A stretch of DNA of 7,493 bases from an uncultured Flavobacteriales bacterium. GTDB taxonomy: Bacteria; Bacteroidota; Bacteroidia; Flavobacteriales_D; Crocinitomicaceae. Positions within the stretch are counted from its first letter, which is position 1, and each line of letters begins with the position of its first letter. Location of the stretch: the NCBI GenBank assembly GCA_903879765.1, contig CAIRMS010000252.1:1-7493 (forward strand), read 5' to 3'. The notes under the pieces were generated by a model. That model was not told the DNA's origin and did no database searches. It saw only the letters and a list, made by a program, of their open reading frames with translations. Below, piece after piece: positions 1-6,094 of this stretch. The position numbers were made by a program, and so were the translations under genes.

Positions 1-66
1 ATGCATTGTCTTTTCTGCAATCTTAGATTTGTTATCAAAAGGTCACAATCTCAAAAAATGAAGCAT

Positions 67-95
67 AAAAAAAGGGGATTCGAATGAATCCCCTT
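67..95 (-). terminator. Rho-independent terminator of rplS
   Basis: Read on the minus strand, a perfect 10-bp stem (AAGGGGATTC, loop ATTC, GAATCCCCTT; bases 95 to 72) runs directly into a T-tract at 73-67. It begins 20 bases after the rplS stop codon, the expected place for an intrinsic terminator. On the plus strand the hairpin is followed by CTGTATATTTT, which is a poor U-tract, so termination is probably one-directional. Bases 1-66 beyond it hold nothing I can assign. Confidence 0.9.
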
Positions 96-114
96 CTGTA
101 TATTTTGCTGCAGA

Positions 115-471
115 TTATGCAGTAAATTTCTTTTTCTCACGGATACGAGCCGATTTACCAGTACGCTCACGGAAGTAGAATATACGTGCTCTACGAACAG
201 CACCTCTTTTAACGATTGTTACTCCATCGATGAATGGAGAGTTCACTGGAAAAATACGTTCAACACCGATGTTTCCTGACATTTTACGAACAGTAAAGGT
301 CTCTGTTGCACCGTTTCCACGGCGTTGTAAAACAACTCCTTGAAACTGTTGGATACGCTCTTTGCTACCTTCAACAATTTTATAAGCAACGATTACGGTA
401 TCTCCTGCACCGAAAACAGGCAATTGGTTTGCTACTGTTAGTTCTTTTTGAATTTCTCTGATAATGCTCAT
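115..471 (-). CDS. rplS: 50S ribosomal protein L19
   Basis: This encodes ribosomal protein bL19 (118 aa), a component of the large subunit at the 30S-50S interface. The length is normal for the family (about 115-125 aa). Hallmarks seen are FGAGDTVIV (residues 20-28), an RIQQFQGVV segment (39-47), FTVRK (59-63), GVERIFP (69-75), and the basic VRRARIFYFR stretch (92-101) followed by a Lys/Arg-rich tail. The start is the ATG at 471-469. The bases before it (AATTGTGAA) contain no Shine-Dalgarno, as is usual in Bacteroidota. In many bacteria rplS follows trmD or rpsP-rimM-trmD, but here the upstream neighbour on the same strand is an FHA-domain gene 159 bases away. A promoter-like pair and a 5' hairpin lie directly upstream and a strong terminator downstream, so it is probably transcribed largely on its own. 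Confidence 0.97.
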   Translation of the reverse strand: MSIIREIQKELTVANQLPVFGAGDTVIVAYKIVEGSKERIQQFQGVVLQRRGNGATETFTVRKMSGNIGVERIFPVNSPFIDGVTIVKRGAVRRARIFYFRERTGKSARIREKKKFTA

Positions 472-486
472 TTCACAATTTTTTTG

Positions 487-504
487 CCGTTCAAACAGAA
501 ACGG
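487..504 (-). other. Leader hairpin upstream of rplS
   Basis: On the minus strand CCGTTTCTGTTTGAACGG can fold into a stem of five Watson-Crick pairs plus one U-G pair, with a 6-base loop (CTGTTT). It ends 15 bases before the rplS ATG. If the promoter at 536-509 is real, the hairpin lies at or almost at the 5' end of the transcript. It could stabilise the mRNA or be part of a ribosomal-protein leader. The fold is visible in the sequence, but the function is inference. Confidence 0.4.
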
Positions 505-508
505 GGTG

Positions 509-536
509 CAATATTAGTAATTTTTTCTGAATGCAA
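509..536 (-). promoter_or_regulatory. Candidate Bacteroidota-type promoter for rplS
   Basis: Minus-strand TTG (bases 536-534), a 17-base spacer, then TAATATTG (516-509). The Bacteroidota housekeeping promoter is TTG/TTTG near -33 and TAnnTTTG near -7, so the second box matches five of its six fixed positions and the spacing fits. Transcription would start around 501-504, giving a leader of about 30 bases. No better candidate was found between 472 and 630. Confidence 0.45.
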
Positions 537-630
537 CCATTTTTTACTGAAATTTCTACTCGATTTTTGAAATTCTTTTGATTTTCATCGGATGTGTGCC
601 AAAAATTAGGTAAAGGCCCGAAAGAATTAA

Positions 631-1050
631 TTATAAATAAAGGGACAAAAGAATGAGAAGAAAGATAATACACCCATAAATAACGTACAACTGCTTGTTG
701 TTAACGGATTGTGTTTTTTGTGTTGATTCTTGTTTTTTTCTAGAAATGATGGGTTCCTCCTTTGCTTCTTTCTTTACTACTTTGGGTTGTGTGCTTTGTG
801 TTGGGATAATTCCTTCCCATTGAAAATCGTAATTCTGGCCAAAACGAACGCGGTCTCCCCTTTTCAATAATTGAAAACCGTTTAATCTACGGTTATTGAC
901 GAACGTACCTTGTTCTGAATTAAGATCTGTAATGAAAACATTACCCGATGTGTCACAAAACAGTTCTAGATGATAAGGGGCTACGTCAACAGACTCAATG
1001 ACCAATTGATTGTCTTTGGCACCACCAATACGAAGGTGAATCTTATTCAT
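631..1050 (-). CDS. Small FHA-domain protein with C-terminal membrane anchor
   Basis: The protein is 139 aa. Residues 1-80 read as a forkhead-associated (FHA) beta-sandwich: LRIGG near the start, VAPYHLEL at 23-30, NVFITDLNSEQGTFVNN at 37-53, and LLKRGDRVRFG at 61-71. Residues 83-120 form a polar Lys/Glu/Gln/Thr-rich linker. Residues 121-139 are a hydrophobic stretch (YVIYGCIIFLLILLSLYL) ending at the stop codon, so the protein is probably tail-anchored with the FHA domain in the cytoplasm. FHA domains normally bind phosphothreonine peptides. Here the usual GR, SR and N(G) contact residues appear as G10, A24-P25 and Q47, so binding may be altered or lost, while the structural H27 is kept. The ATG at 1050-1048 is the only plausible start. 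The gene is divergent from parA and upstream of rplS. Its partner and role are unknown. Confidence 0.8.
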   Translation of the reverse strand: MNKIHLRIGGAKDNQLVIESVDVAPYHLELFCDTSGNVFITDLNSEQGTFVNNRRLNGFQLLKRGDRVRFGQNYDFQWEGIIPTQSTQPKVVKKEAKEEPIISRKKQESTQKTQSVNNKQLYVIYGCIIFLLILLSLYL

Positions 1051-1075
1051 GGCTTTTGAGTTAAAAAAATCTAAT

Positions 1076-1083
1076 CAAAGATA
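1076..1083 (-). promoter_or_regulatory. Candidate -7 box for the FHA gene
   Basis: Minus-strand TATCTTTG (1083 to 1076) is a perfect match to the Bacteroidota -7 motif TAnnTTTG. It ends 25 bases before the FHA start codon, giving an expected leader of about 20 bases. No TTG lies at the usual distance upstream (the nearest is 28 bases away at 1114-1112), so support rests on the -7 box and its position alone. A chance match in a gap of this size is uncommon but possible. Confidence 0.4.
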
Positions 1084-1101
1084 CAAATATCCGAAAGAAC
1101 T

Positions 1102-1125
1102 CTATGTATTTCAATCAAAACATAG
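1102..1125. repeat. Inverted repeat in the FHA/parA divergent region
   Basis: CTATGT (1102-1107) and ACATAG (1120-1125) form a 6-bp inverted repeat. After one mismatch it continues for two more pairs (TT 1109-1110 with AA 1117-1118). The 24-bp dyad lies between the two divergent genes, upstream of both, and has no T-tract of terminator type. It could be a binding site for a dimeric regulator. That is inference from position and symmetry. Confidence 0.3.
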
Positions 1126-1127
1126 CG

Positions 1128-1167
1128 AAGTATTCGATAATTGTCAAAAAAAAAGTATTTCGTTAAT
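1128..1167. repeat. Imperfect direct repeat upstream of parA
   Basis: AAGTATTCGATAAT (1128-1141) recurs as AAGTATTTCGTTAAT (1153-1167). The copies differ by one inserted T and one A-to-T change and are offset by 25 bases, about two and a half helical turns. They lie 67-106 bases upstream of the parA ATG. No convincing parA promoter was found between 1051 and 1233, so this pair and the adjacent inverted repeat are the only visible candidate control elements for the cluster. Confidence 0.3.
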
Positions 1168-1233
1168 AAGTTCCTGCTCAAATGTGTTAAACCAAAGGCA
1201 ACAACTCGTAATTTTATGATTCAGAAAAATCGA

Positions 1234-2046
1234 ATGGGAAAAATAATTGCGATAGCGAACCAGAAAGGTGGAGTTGGAAAAACAACAACAACAATAAATT
1301 TAGGTGGATGTTTGGGAGTGCTTGAGTATAAAACGTTAATTGTTGATGCTGACCCCCAAGCAAATTCTACTTCTGGAACAGGATTCGATCCGAAGAATGT
1401 TCGGAATATTTATGACTGTTTGGTGAATGGGCTTCATCCAAAGGATGTCATACTGAATACATCGAATCCAAACTTGGATATTCTACCCTCTCATTTAGAT
1501 TTAGTCGGGGCAGAATTAGAAATGATCAATCTACCCAACAGAGAGTATTTGTTAAAGAGTACGCTCGAGAAAGTGAAAGACGATTACGATTTTATTCTTA
1601 TTGACTGTTCACCTTCTCTTGGATTGATTACAGTTAATTCTCTTGTAGCAGCCGATTCGGTAATGATTCCTGTTCAATGTGAATACTTTGCATTAGAAGG
1701 ATTAAGTAAATTATTGAATACTATAAAAATTGTCCAAGGAAGGTTAAATCCCGAATTAGAAATCGAGGGAATGATCCTTACGATGTATGATACGAGATTA
1801 CGTTTAGCCAATCAAGTTGTGGATGAAGTAAAAACACATTTCCAAGAATTGGTTTTCGATACGGTTATCCACAGAAATACGACGCTTAGCGAAGCTTCAA
1901 GCCATGGTACAACAGTTATTATGCACGATGCATCCTCGAAAGGATCTATAAATTACCTTAACTTTGCACGCGAATTGTTACAAAAAAACGATTTGACAAA
2001 AATTGGTAACGACGATAAAATAATTGAGATTGATCATGAGCTCTAA
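1234..2046 (+). CDS. parA: Chromosome partitioning ATPase ParA (Soj family)
   Basis: ParA is a Walker-type ATPase that dimerises with ATP, binds the nucleoid non-specifically and moves ParB-parS complexes. The protein is 270 aa (Soj is about 253 aa). It shows the deviant Walker A KGGVGKTT (11-18, signature K11, catalytic-loop K16), the switch DADPQANST (38-46), Walker B ILIDCSPS (121-128) and the PVQCEYFALEGL segment (146-157). There is no extra N-terminal helix-turn-helix, which marks the chromosomal type. The ATG at 1234 gives the canonical beginning MGKIIAIANQKGGVGK. The frame stays open upstream to a TTG at 1141, but those 31 residues are not ParA-like. Compared with Soj, R189 is kept (R188 here) but R218 is T217, in RNTTLSEASS instead of RNVRLSEAPS. 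The short C-terminal tail overlaps parB by 11 nt. Confidence 0.95.
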   Translation: MGKIIAIANQKGGVGKTTTTINLGGCLGVLEYKTLIVDADPQANSTSGTGFDPKNVRNIYDCLVNGLHPKDVILNTSNPNLDILPSHLDLVGAELEMINLPNREYLLKSTLEKVKDDYDFILIDCSPSLGLITVNSLVAADSVMIPVQCEYFALEGLSKLLNTIKIVQGRLNPELEIEGMILTMYDTRLRLANQVVDEVKTHFQELVFDTVIHRNTTLSEASSHGTTVIMHDASSKGSINYLNFARELLQKNDLTKIGNDDKIIEIDHEL

Positions 2047-2923
2047 TTCGAAAAAACAACCCGCATTAGGACGAGGGTTAAGTGCTTTATTACAAAACTC
2101 TGACACGGACATCACTTCCATGAATGGAGTCACTGTTGGATCCGTTTCTATGATTGATATCAAACTAATTGAAGCGAATCCATTTAATCCACGAACACAT
2201 TTTGAGAAAGATGCCTTAGAGGAGTTGCGTTCGTCTATTTTGACTCATGGTATTATTCAACCATTAACGGTGCGAAAACTTGGAAGAGACAGATATCAAT
2301 TGATTTCTGGCGAACGACGCTTCCGTGCCTCCCAGCTTGCTGGATTAACAGAAGTTCCTGCATACATTCGAATTGCGAATGATCAAACCATGTTGGAAAT
2401 GGCATTGGTTGAAAACATCCAACGAGAAGATTTAAATGCCATTGAAGTAGCGATTTCTTACGAAAGATTGATTGACGAGTGCAAATTAACACAAGAACAA
2501 TTAAGTGATAAAGTAGCGAAATCTCGTTCACATATTGCCAATCACATTCGTTTATTGAAATTACCAGCTGTGATACAAGCCGGTGTGCGTGATCAATTGA
2601 TTAGCATGGGACACGCTCGTGCTTTATTGAGCATCACAAATGAAAGCGAACAATTGCTGGCTTATCAGCAAATTCTAGATGATTCTCTTTCTGTCAGAGC
2701 GGTTGAGCAATTGGTTAAACCTTCTACTGCTGCTAGTCCTGGAAAGACTAAAAGTGAAAAAGTAAGTTTGACCACAACTGAATCGGTTTTTGCATCTTTC
2801 CTCAGCGACAAGTTAGGAACGAAAGTTACCATCGATAAGTCAACTGTTGGAAAAGGTAAAGTACAGGTGCATTTCAAGTCTGAGGCTGAATTGAACCGAG
2901 TAATGGCACTTTTGAATAAATAA
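2036..2923 (+). CDS. parB: Chromosome partitioning protein ParB (CTPase DNA clamp)
   Basis: ParB loads at parS sites, hydrolyses CTP, spreads along DNA and stimulates ParA. The protein is 295 aa. The N-terminal ParA-interaction motif GRGLSALL is at 12-19. The CTP-binding boxes are visible as NPFNPR (48-53), GERRFRA (92-98) and ENIQR (126-130). A helix-turn-helix follows at about 151-177 (LTQEQLSDKVAKSRSHIANH and on), then a Ser/Thr/Lys-rich linker (228-245) and a C-terminal dimerisation domain (about 248-295). The ATG at 2036 is chosen because it gives MSSNSKKQPALGRGL. It lies inside the end of parA (11-nt overlap), implying translational coupling. A TTG at 2024 would add only four residues. 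The stop shares one base with the next start (TAATG). No classical parS 16-mer was seen in parA or parB. Confidence 0.96.
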   Translation: MSSNSKKQPALGRGLSALLQNSDTDITSMNGVTVGSVSMIDIKLIEANPFNPRTHFEKDALEELRSSILTHGIIQPLTVRKLGRDRYQLISGERRFRASQLAGLTEVPAYIRIANDQTMLEMALVENIQREDLNAIEVAISYERLIDECKLTQEQLSDKVAKSRSHIANHIRLLKLPAVIQAGVRDQLISMGHARALLSITNESEQLLAYQQILDDSLSVRAVEQLVKPSTAASPGKTKSEKVSLTTTESVFASFLSDKLGTKVTIDKSTVGKGKVQVHFKSEAELNRVMALLNK

Positions 2924-3468
2924 TGCCTCGCTTCATTTTCTTATTTCTCCTTTTTATCCACCTGCCAGGATGGGGACAACCACTATTGTTGAAACGCGAT
3001 AGTTTACCCGAGTATAAAAAAGTAATGATTTATTCTGCCGTTTTACCGGGAGCTGGACAAGTCTACAACAGTATTCATCGTGAAAACGGACCAAAACACG
3101 CCATTTGGAAAGTTCCAATTATTTATGCTGCACTAGGAGCTACGGGATATTTTCTAACCGTAAACAATCAAACGCAGAAGTCACTCAAAACAGAATACAC
3201 CAATCGGATAAACAATGCAACGAATTTGAATCCAACTTGGGAACCCTATGACGATCAAGCCGTTTTAAGCTTGTATCAATCCTACCTAAATAAGAGGGAC
3301 ATGTCTATTCTAGGTTGCGCCGCTGTTTATTTTATTCAAATTGCTGAGGCAGGAGTTGAAGCCCATTTTCTGCATTTTGATGTTAGCGACAAACTCACGA
3401 TTCAGGCGACACCGACCTTACTTGGACCAACTTCCGCAGGAATTCATCTAAAGTTGCAGTTTCGTTAA
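2923..3468 (+). CDS. DUF5683 family protein with signal peptide
   Basis: The function is unknown. The 181-aa protein begins with a signal peptide-like stretch (MPRFIFLFLLFIHLPGWGQ, residues 1-19). It then shows features I recognise as DUF5683: SAVLPGAGQVYN (38-49), WKVPIIYAALGATGYF (62-77, likely membrane segment), and an RDMSIL hydrophobic stretch leading into VEAHFLHFDVSDKL (125-158, second membrane segment then a soluble tail). It is probably an inner-membrane or exported protein with two membrane-inserted segments. The start ATG overlaps the parB stop by one base, so it is probably translated by ribosomes finishing parB. This placement suggests an envelope role tied to growth or segregation, but that is inference only. 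No catalytic motif is evident. Confidence 0.8.
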   Translation: MPRFIFLFLLFIHLPGWGQPLLLKRDSLPEYKKVMIYSAVLPGAGQVYNSIHRENGPKHAIWKVPIIYAALGATGYFLTVNNQTQKSLKTEYTNRINNATNLNPTWEPYDDQAVLSLYQSYLNKRDMSILGCAAVYFIQIAEAGVEAHFLHFDVSDKLTIQATPTLLGPTSAGIHLKLQFR

Positions 3469-3487
3469 AGTGAAAAACGTATTTTTG
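3454..3487 (+). promoter_or_regulatory. Candidate internal promoter just before dapB
   Basis: TTG (3454-3456), a 23-base spacer, then TATTTTTG (3480-3487), a perfect TAnnTTTG box. It sits in the DUF5683/dapB junction, the widest gap within the cluster. The box ends only five bases before the dapB ATG, so the mRNA would be leaderless or nearly so. The spacer is at the long end of the range described for Flavobacterium promoters. The match could be chance, because the motif is short and AT-rich. Confidence 0.25.
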
Positions 3488-3492
3488 TTACT

Positions 3493-4203
3493 ATGAATAT
3501 TGGATTGATTGGATACGGAAAAATGGGGAAAGCAATTGAAGAAATTGCTCTTACGAGAGGTCACCATATTACGGCCATCGTTAATCGGTCAAATCCGATT
3601 CAAAAAGTTGATTGGTCAACGGTGGATGTAGCGATTGAATTTACCCAACCTGATCTTGCAGTACAGCACATGGAAATCTGTATGAAAAACCATACGCCAA
3701 TTGTCGTTGGAACAACTGCTTGGCAGAAAGATTTACCAAAAGTCAATCAATTGGTATCCGATTTGGGAGGTTCTTTGTTACATGCTAGCAATTTCAGTGT
3801 CGGCGTCAACATTTTCTTTGAGATCAACCGGAAATTGGCTGAAATCATGAACAAACACTCCGAATATAAAGTGAGCATGGAAGAGATTCACCATGTGCAA
3901 AAATTGGATGCGCCAAGTGGAACAGCCGTAAGTTTGGCGACAGACATCATTGAATCACATCAACATTACACGGAATGGCAACTTGCCAATGAAAACATAG
4001 GAGATCACAGCATTTCTATCAATGCGCTTCGCGAACCAAATGTCCCTGGAACACACGAAGTTCGTTACGATTCTGAAATTGACACGATTCGCATCGAACA
4101 CATCGCACATAATCGAACTGGATTTGCACTCGGCGCTGTATTGGCAGCAGAATTTCTGTTCGGCAAAAAAGGAGTATTTACAATGAAAGACGTTTTAAAC
4201 TAA
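3493..4203 (+). CDS. dapB: 4-hydroxy-tetrahydrodipicolinate reductase
   Basis: DapB reduces 4-hydroxy-tetrahydrodipicolinate with NAD(P)H in the diaminopimelate/lysine pathway, in the cytoplasm. The protein is 236 aa, a normal length for Bacteroidota forms and shorter than the 273 aa of E. coli. Seen are the nucleotide-binding GYGKMGKAIE (7-16), the VGTTAW loop (72-77), SNFSVGVN (99-106), and the catalytic signature EIHHVQKLDAPSGTA (131-145) with H133-H134 and K137 matching the E. coli catalytic His/Lys. C-terminal landmarks are REPNVPGTHEV (180-190) and HNRTGFALGA (206-215). The glycine that often follows GTT is alanine (A76), a mild change. The ATG at 3493 opens directly with the Rossmann strand MNIGLIGYG. 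It lies 24 bases after the DUF5683 gene and 7 bases before lepB, consistent with one operon plus a possible internal promoter. Confidence 0.96.
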   Translation: MNIGLIGYGKMGKAIEEIALTRGHHITAIVNRSNPIQKVDWSTVDVAIEFTQPDLAVQHMEICMKNHTPIVVGTTAWQKDLPKVNQLVSDLGGSLLHASNFSVGVNIFFEINRKLAEIMNKHSEYKVSMEEIHHVQKLDAPSGTAVSLATDIIESHQHYTEWQLANENIGDHSISINALREPNVPGTHEVRYDSEIDTIRIEHIAHNRTGFALGAVLAAEFLFGKKGVFTMKDVLN

Positions 4204-4210
4204 AGATATT

Positions 4211-6094
4211 ATGAGTTTTTTCTATTTCTATTTATTGATTTTAGTTCACCCATACTTAGCAATGTGGTGGAAAAGTTTTCCTAAAGCAGGACATCAAGCT
4301 TGGGAAGCATTGATCCCAGGATACAATTATTACATTGTGTTTAAAATGACTTCCAACAAACCTTGGTGGTCACTTTTGTTGGTGTTTCCAGGTGTTCATT
4401 TGGCGATGTGGATGGTTGCAAATGTGAGTTACATTCGTCGATTTGGCTTTTTCTCCTTTACTGACACACTGCAAGGAATTTTCTTCCCTTATTTGATTAT
4501 GGCGAAGATTGCAAATTCAGAAGCAACTTTCGGAAATGAAACAAATTGGTCCAATTCACGTGAAGTGGAAATTAGAAAATGGGGAGACCACATCGTTCTG
4601 TTTATGTGTTTACCAGTTATTGGACATGTTTTAGCCTTGGCGCTAGATATGGTTAGTCGCGATAAGCCGGGAGAGAAAACACGTGTGAAAGAATGGGGAG
4701 ATTCCTTTTTGTGGGCTTTAGTCGCAGCAAGTGTGATTCGAACGTATGTCTTTGAACCTTTTCAAATTCCAACAGGATCCATGGAGAAAACCATGCTTGT
4801 TGGTGACTTTTTATTCGTAAACAAATTGGCGTATGGACCAAAAGTTCCGGTTACTCCCCTATCCTATCCACTGGTGCACAACATTGTTCCTTTGGTGAAT
4901 ATTAAGTCCTATACGACTTTCGAAAAAGGAACTTATACACGCTTACCTGGTTACCGTAAAATAAACCGAAATGATGTCGTAGTATTCAACTATCCTTCAG
5001 GTGATACAGCGATTGTCGATCCGCGTACACCAAACGGACTTATGGGACACGATTACCACGGAATTGTGAATGAAGAAGCGCGTTATTTGTTTGAATCTTC
5101 AGAAGAAATTCAATCAAAGGTGATGCAAATGAGAAGCTTGATGCAGGAACGTAAAGTTTCAGCAGAACAAATAGATAGCACCATTAGCGAACAATTGTAC
5201 AGTTTATTTATTGATTCACATGAAAAATGGAAAAAGAAAGCTAGAGCTAAATTAGCTGCTGGAGAATTTCCTGGTGGACCTGAAAACCATGTTGGATTGC
5301 CAGCGAAACATGGCGGTGTAACCTTCAGACCTGTTGATAAACGTGAAAATTACATCAAACGCTGTGTTGGAATTCCAGGAGATGTGTTGCGCGTTGAGAA
5401 TTCTGTTTTGTATGTAAACGGCAAACCTTCAAAAATTACTCCAGGACAATGTTTGAAATACACGATTGAAAAATCGAAGGTGAAATTTCCATCTGCAAGT
5501 GAAATGATGACGCGATATGGACTAGAAAATGCTCCTGATGGAACACGTACTGATTTCGAATCCCGTGAGGCTGATGTGTACATTTTAACCCTTACAAAAA
5601 GTGAAAAAGCACGTATTGAGCAGGATTTTAACATTAAACTTTCTACCTATTTAATGCCGGCCTACCGTCATAAAAAAGGATACACTCCAACATCCATGGA
5701 GCGCATTGGAAACTTAAGTTATTTTCCGAAAGACTTCAATGTGAATAACACCCCTACAGATTTCCAAGAGTTTAGAGTGCCACGTAAAGGACAAAAAATC
5801 AAATTGACAGCAGCCAATATTCCTTGGTATCGACGCATCATTACAGCATACGAAGGACATCAATTAAAAGAAACGAAAGCTGGAATTTTCATCGATGGAA
5901 AAAAAGTGACAACTTATACCTTTGGTCTTAATTATTACTGGCTAATGGGAGATAATCGTTACAATTCAGCAGATTCACGTGTTTGGGGATTTGTACCGGA
6001 AGATCATATCGTTGGAAGAGCTTCACTTGTTTGGTTCTCCAAAAGTGCGTACATGGGAATCCGTTGGAACCGCATCATGAAGATGATTGATTAA
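4211..6094 (+). CDS. lepB: Signal peptidase I, long Bacteroidota form
   Basis: LepB is a membrane Ser/Lys protease (S26A) that removes signal peptides from exported preproteins. It is 627 aa, about twice the 324 aa of E. coli. The N-terminal part (1-150) has several hydrophobic segments (about 3-20, 52-75, 84-100, 127-145), resembling the DUF5684 membrane domain found in Bacteroidota enzymes. A further membrane segment (about 164-180) leads into IPTGSMEKTM with nucleophile S190. Next come DFLFVNKLAYG (199-209), NRNDVVVFNYPSGD (252-265), the catalytic-lysine box YIKRCVGIPGD (381-391, K383) and MGDNRYNSADSRVWG (579-593). Ser190 and Lys383 are 193 residues apart, against 55 in E. coli, because of a charged insertion at about 266-374. 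All catalytic boxes are intact. It starts 7 bases after dapB, and its stop overlaps the wbqC-like start by one base. Confidence 0.95.
   Translation: MSFFYFYLLILVHPYLAMWWKSFPKAGHQAWEALIPGYNYYIVFKMTSNKPWWSLLLVFPGVHLAMWMVANVSYIRRFGFFSFTDTLQGIFFPYLIMAKIANSEATFGNETNWSNSREVEIRKWGDHIVLFMCLPVIGHVLALALDMVSRDKPGEKTRVKEWGDSFLWALVAASVIRTYVFEPFQIPTGSMEKTMLVGDFLFVNKLAYGPKVPVTPLSYPLVHNIVPLVNIKSYTTFEKGTYTRLPGYRKINRNDVVVFNYPSGDTAIVDPRTPNGLMGHDYHGIVNEEARYLFESSEEIQSKVMQMRSLMQERKVSAEQIDSTISEQLYSLFIDSHEKWKKKARAKLAAGEFPGGPENHVGLPAKHGGVTFRPVDKRENYIKRCVGIPGDVLRVENSVLYVNGKPSKITPGQCLKYTIEKSKVKFPSASEMMTRYGLENAPDGTRTDFESREADVYILTLTKSEKARIEQDFNIKLSTYLMPAYRHKKGYTPTSMERIGNLSYFPKDFNVNNTPTDFQEFRVPRKGQKIKLTAANIPWYRRIITAYEGHQLKETKAGIFIDGKKVTTYTFGLNYYWLMGDNRYNSADSRVWGFVPEDHIVGRASLVWFSKSAYMGIRWNRIMKMID

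Noticed and set aside
24..31. Perfect TAGATTTG promoter-like box on the plus strand at the left edge
   Set aside because: The TTG upstream is only 15 bases away and no gene follows on that strand; it would read into the 3' end of rplS. A chance match is likely.
1..87. Open plus-strand frame running into the rplS terminator
   Set aside because: It is short, has no recognisable sequence, and its end lies inside the terminator hairpin.
549..574. Inverted repeat AATTTC/GAAATT in the rplS-FHA gap as a terminator of the FHA gene
   Set aside because: The stem is six A/T-rich pairs with a 12-base loop and is too weak; the FHA gene may read through into rplS.
491..673. A 60-codon open frame on the minus strand between rplS and the FHA gene
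   Set aside because: It overlaps the end of the FHA gene, shows no recognisable domain, and covers the likely rplS promoter and leader.
1141..1233. TTG-initiated N-terminal extension of ParA by 31 residues
   Set aside because: The canonical ParA start MGKIIAIANQKGGVGK begins at the ATG at 1234, and the upstream residues are Lys-rich and unlike the family.
2024..2035. TTG start for ParB four residues upstream of the ATG
   Set aside because: The ATG at 2036 gives the usual short basic N-terminus, and the extra residues have no family support.
4680..4685. A second CACGTG, and a third at 5976-5981, as possible parS sites
   Set aside because: The flanking bases do not continue the parS dyad, and about one CACGTG is expected by chance in DNA of this size and composition.
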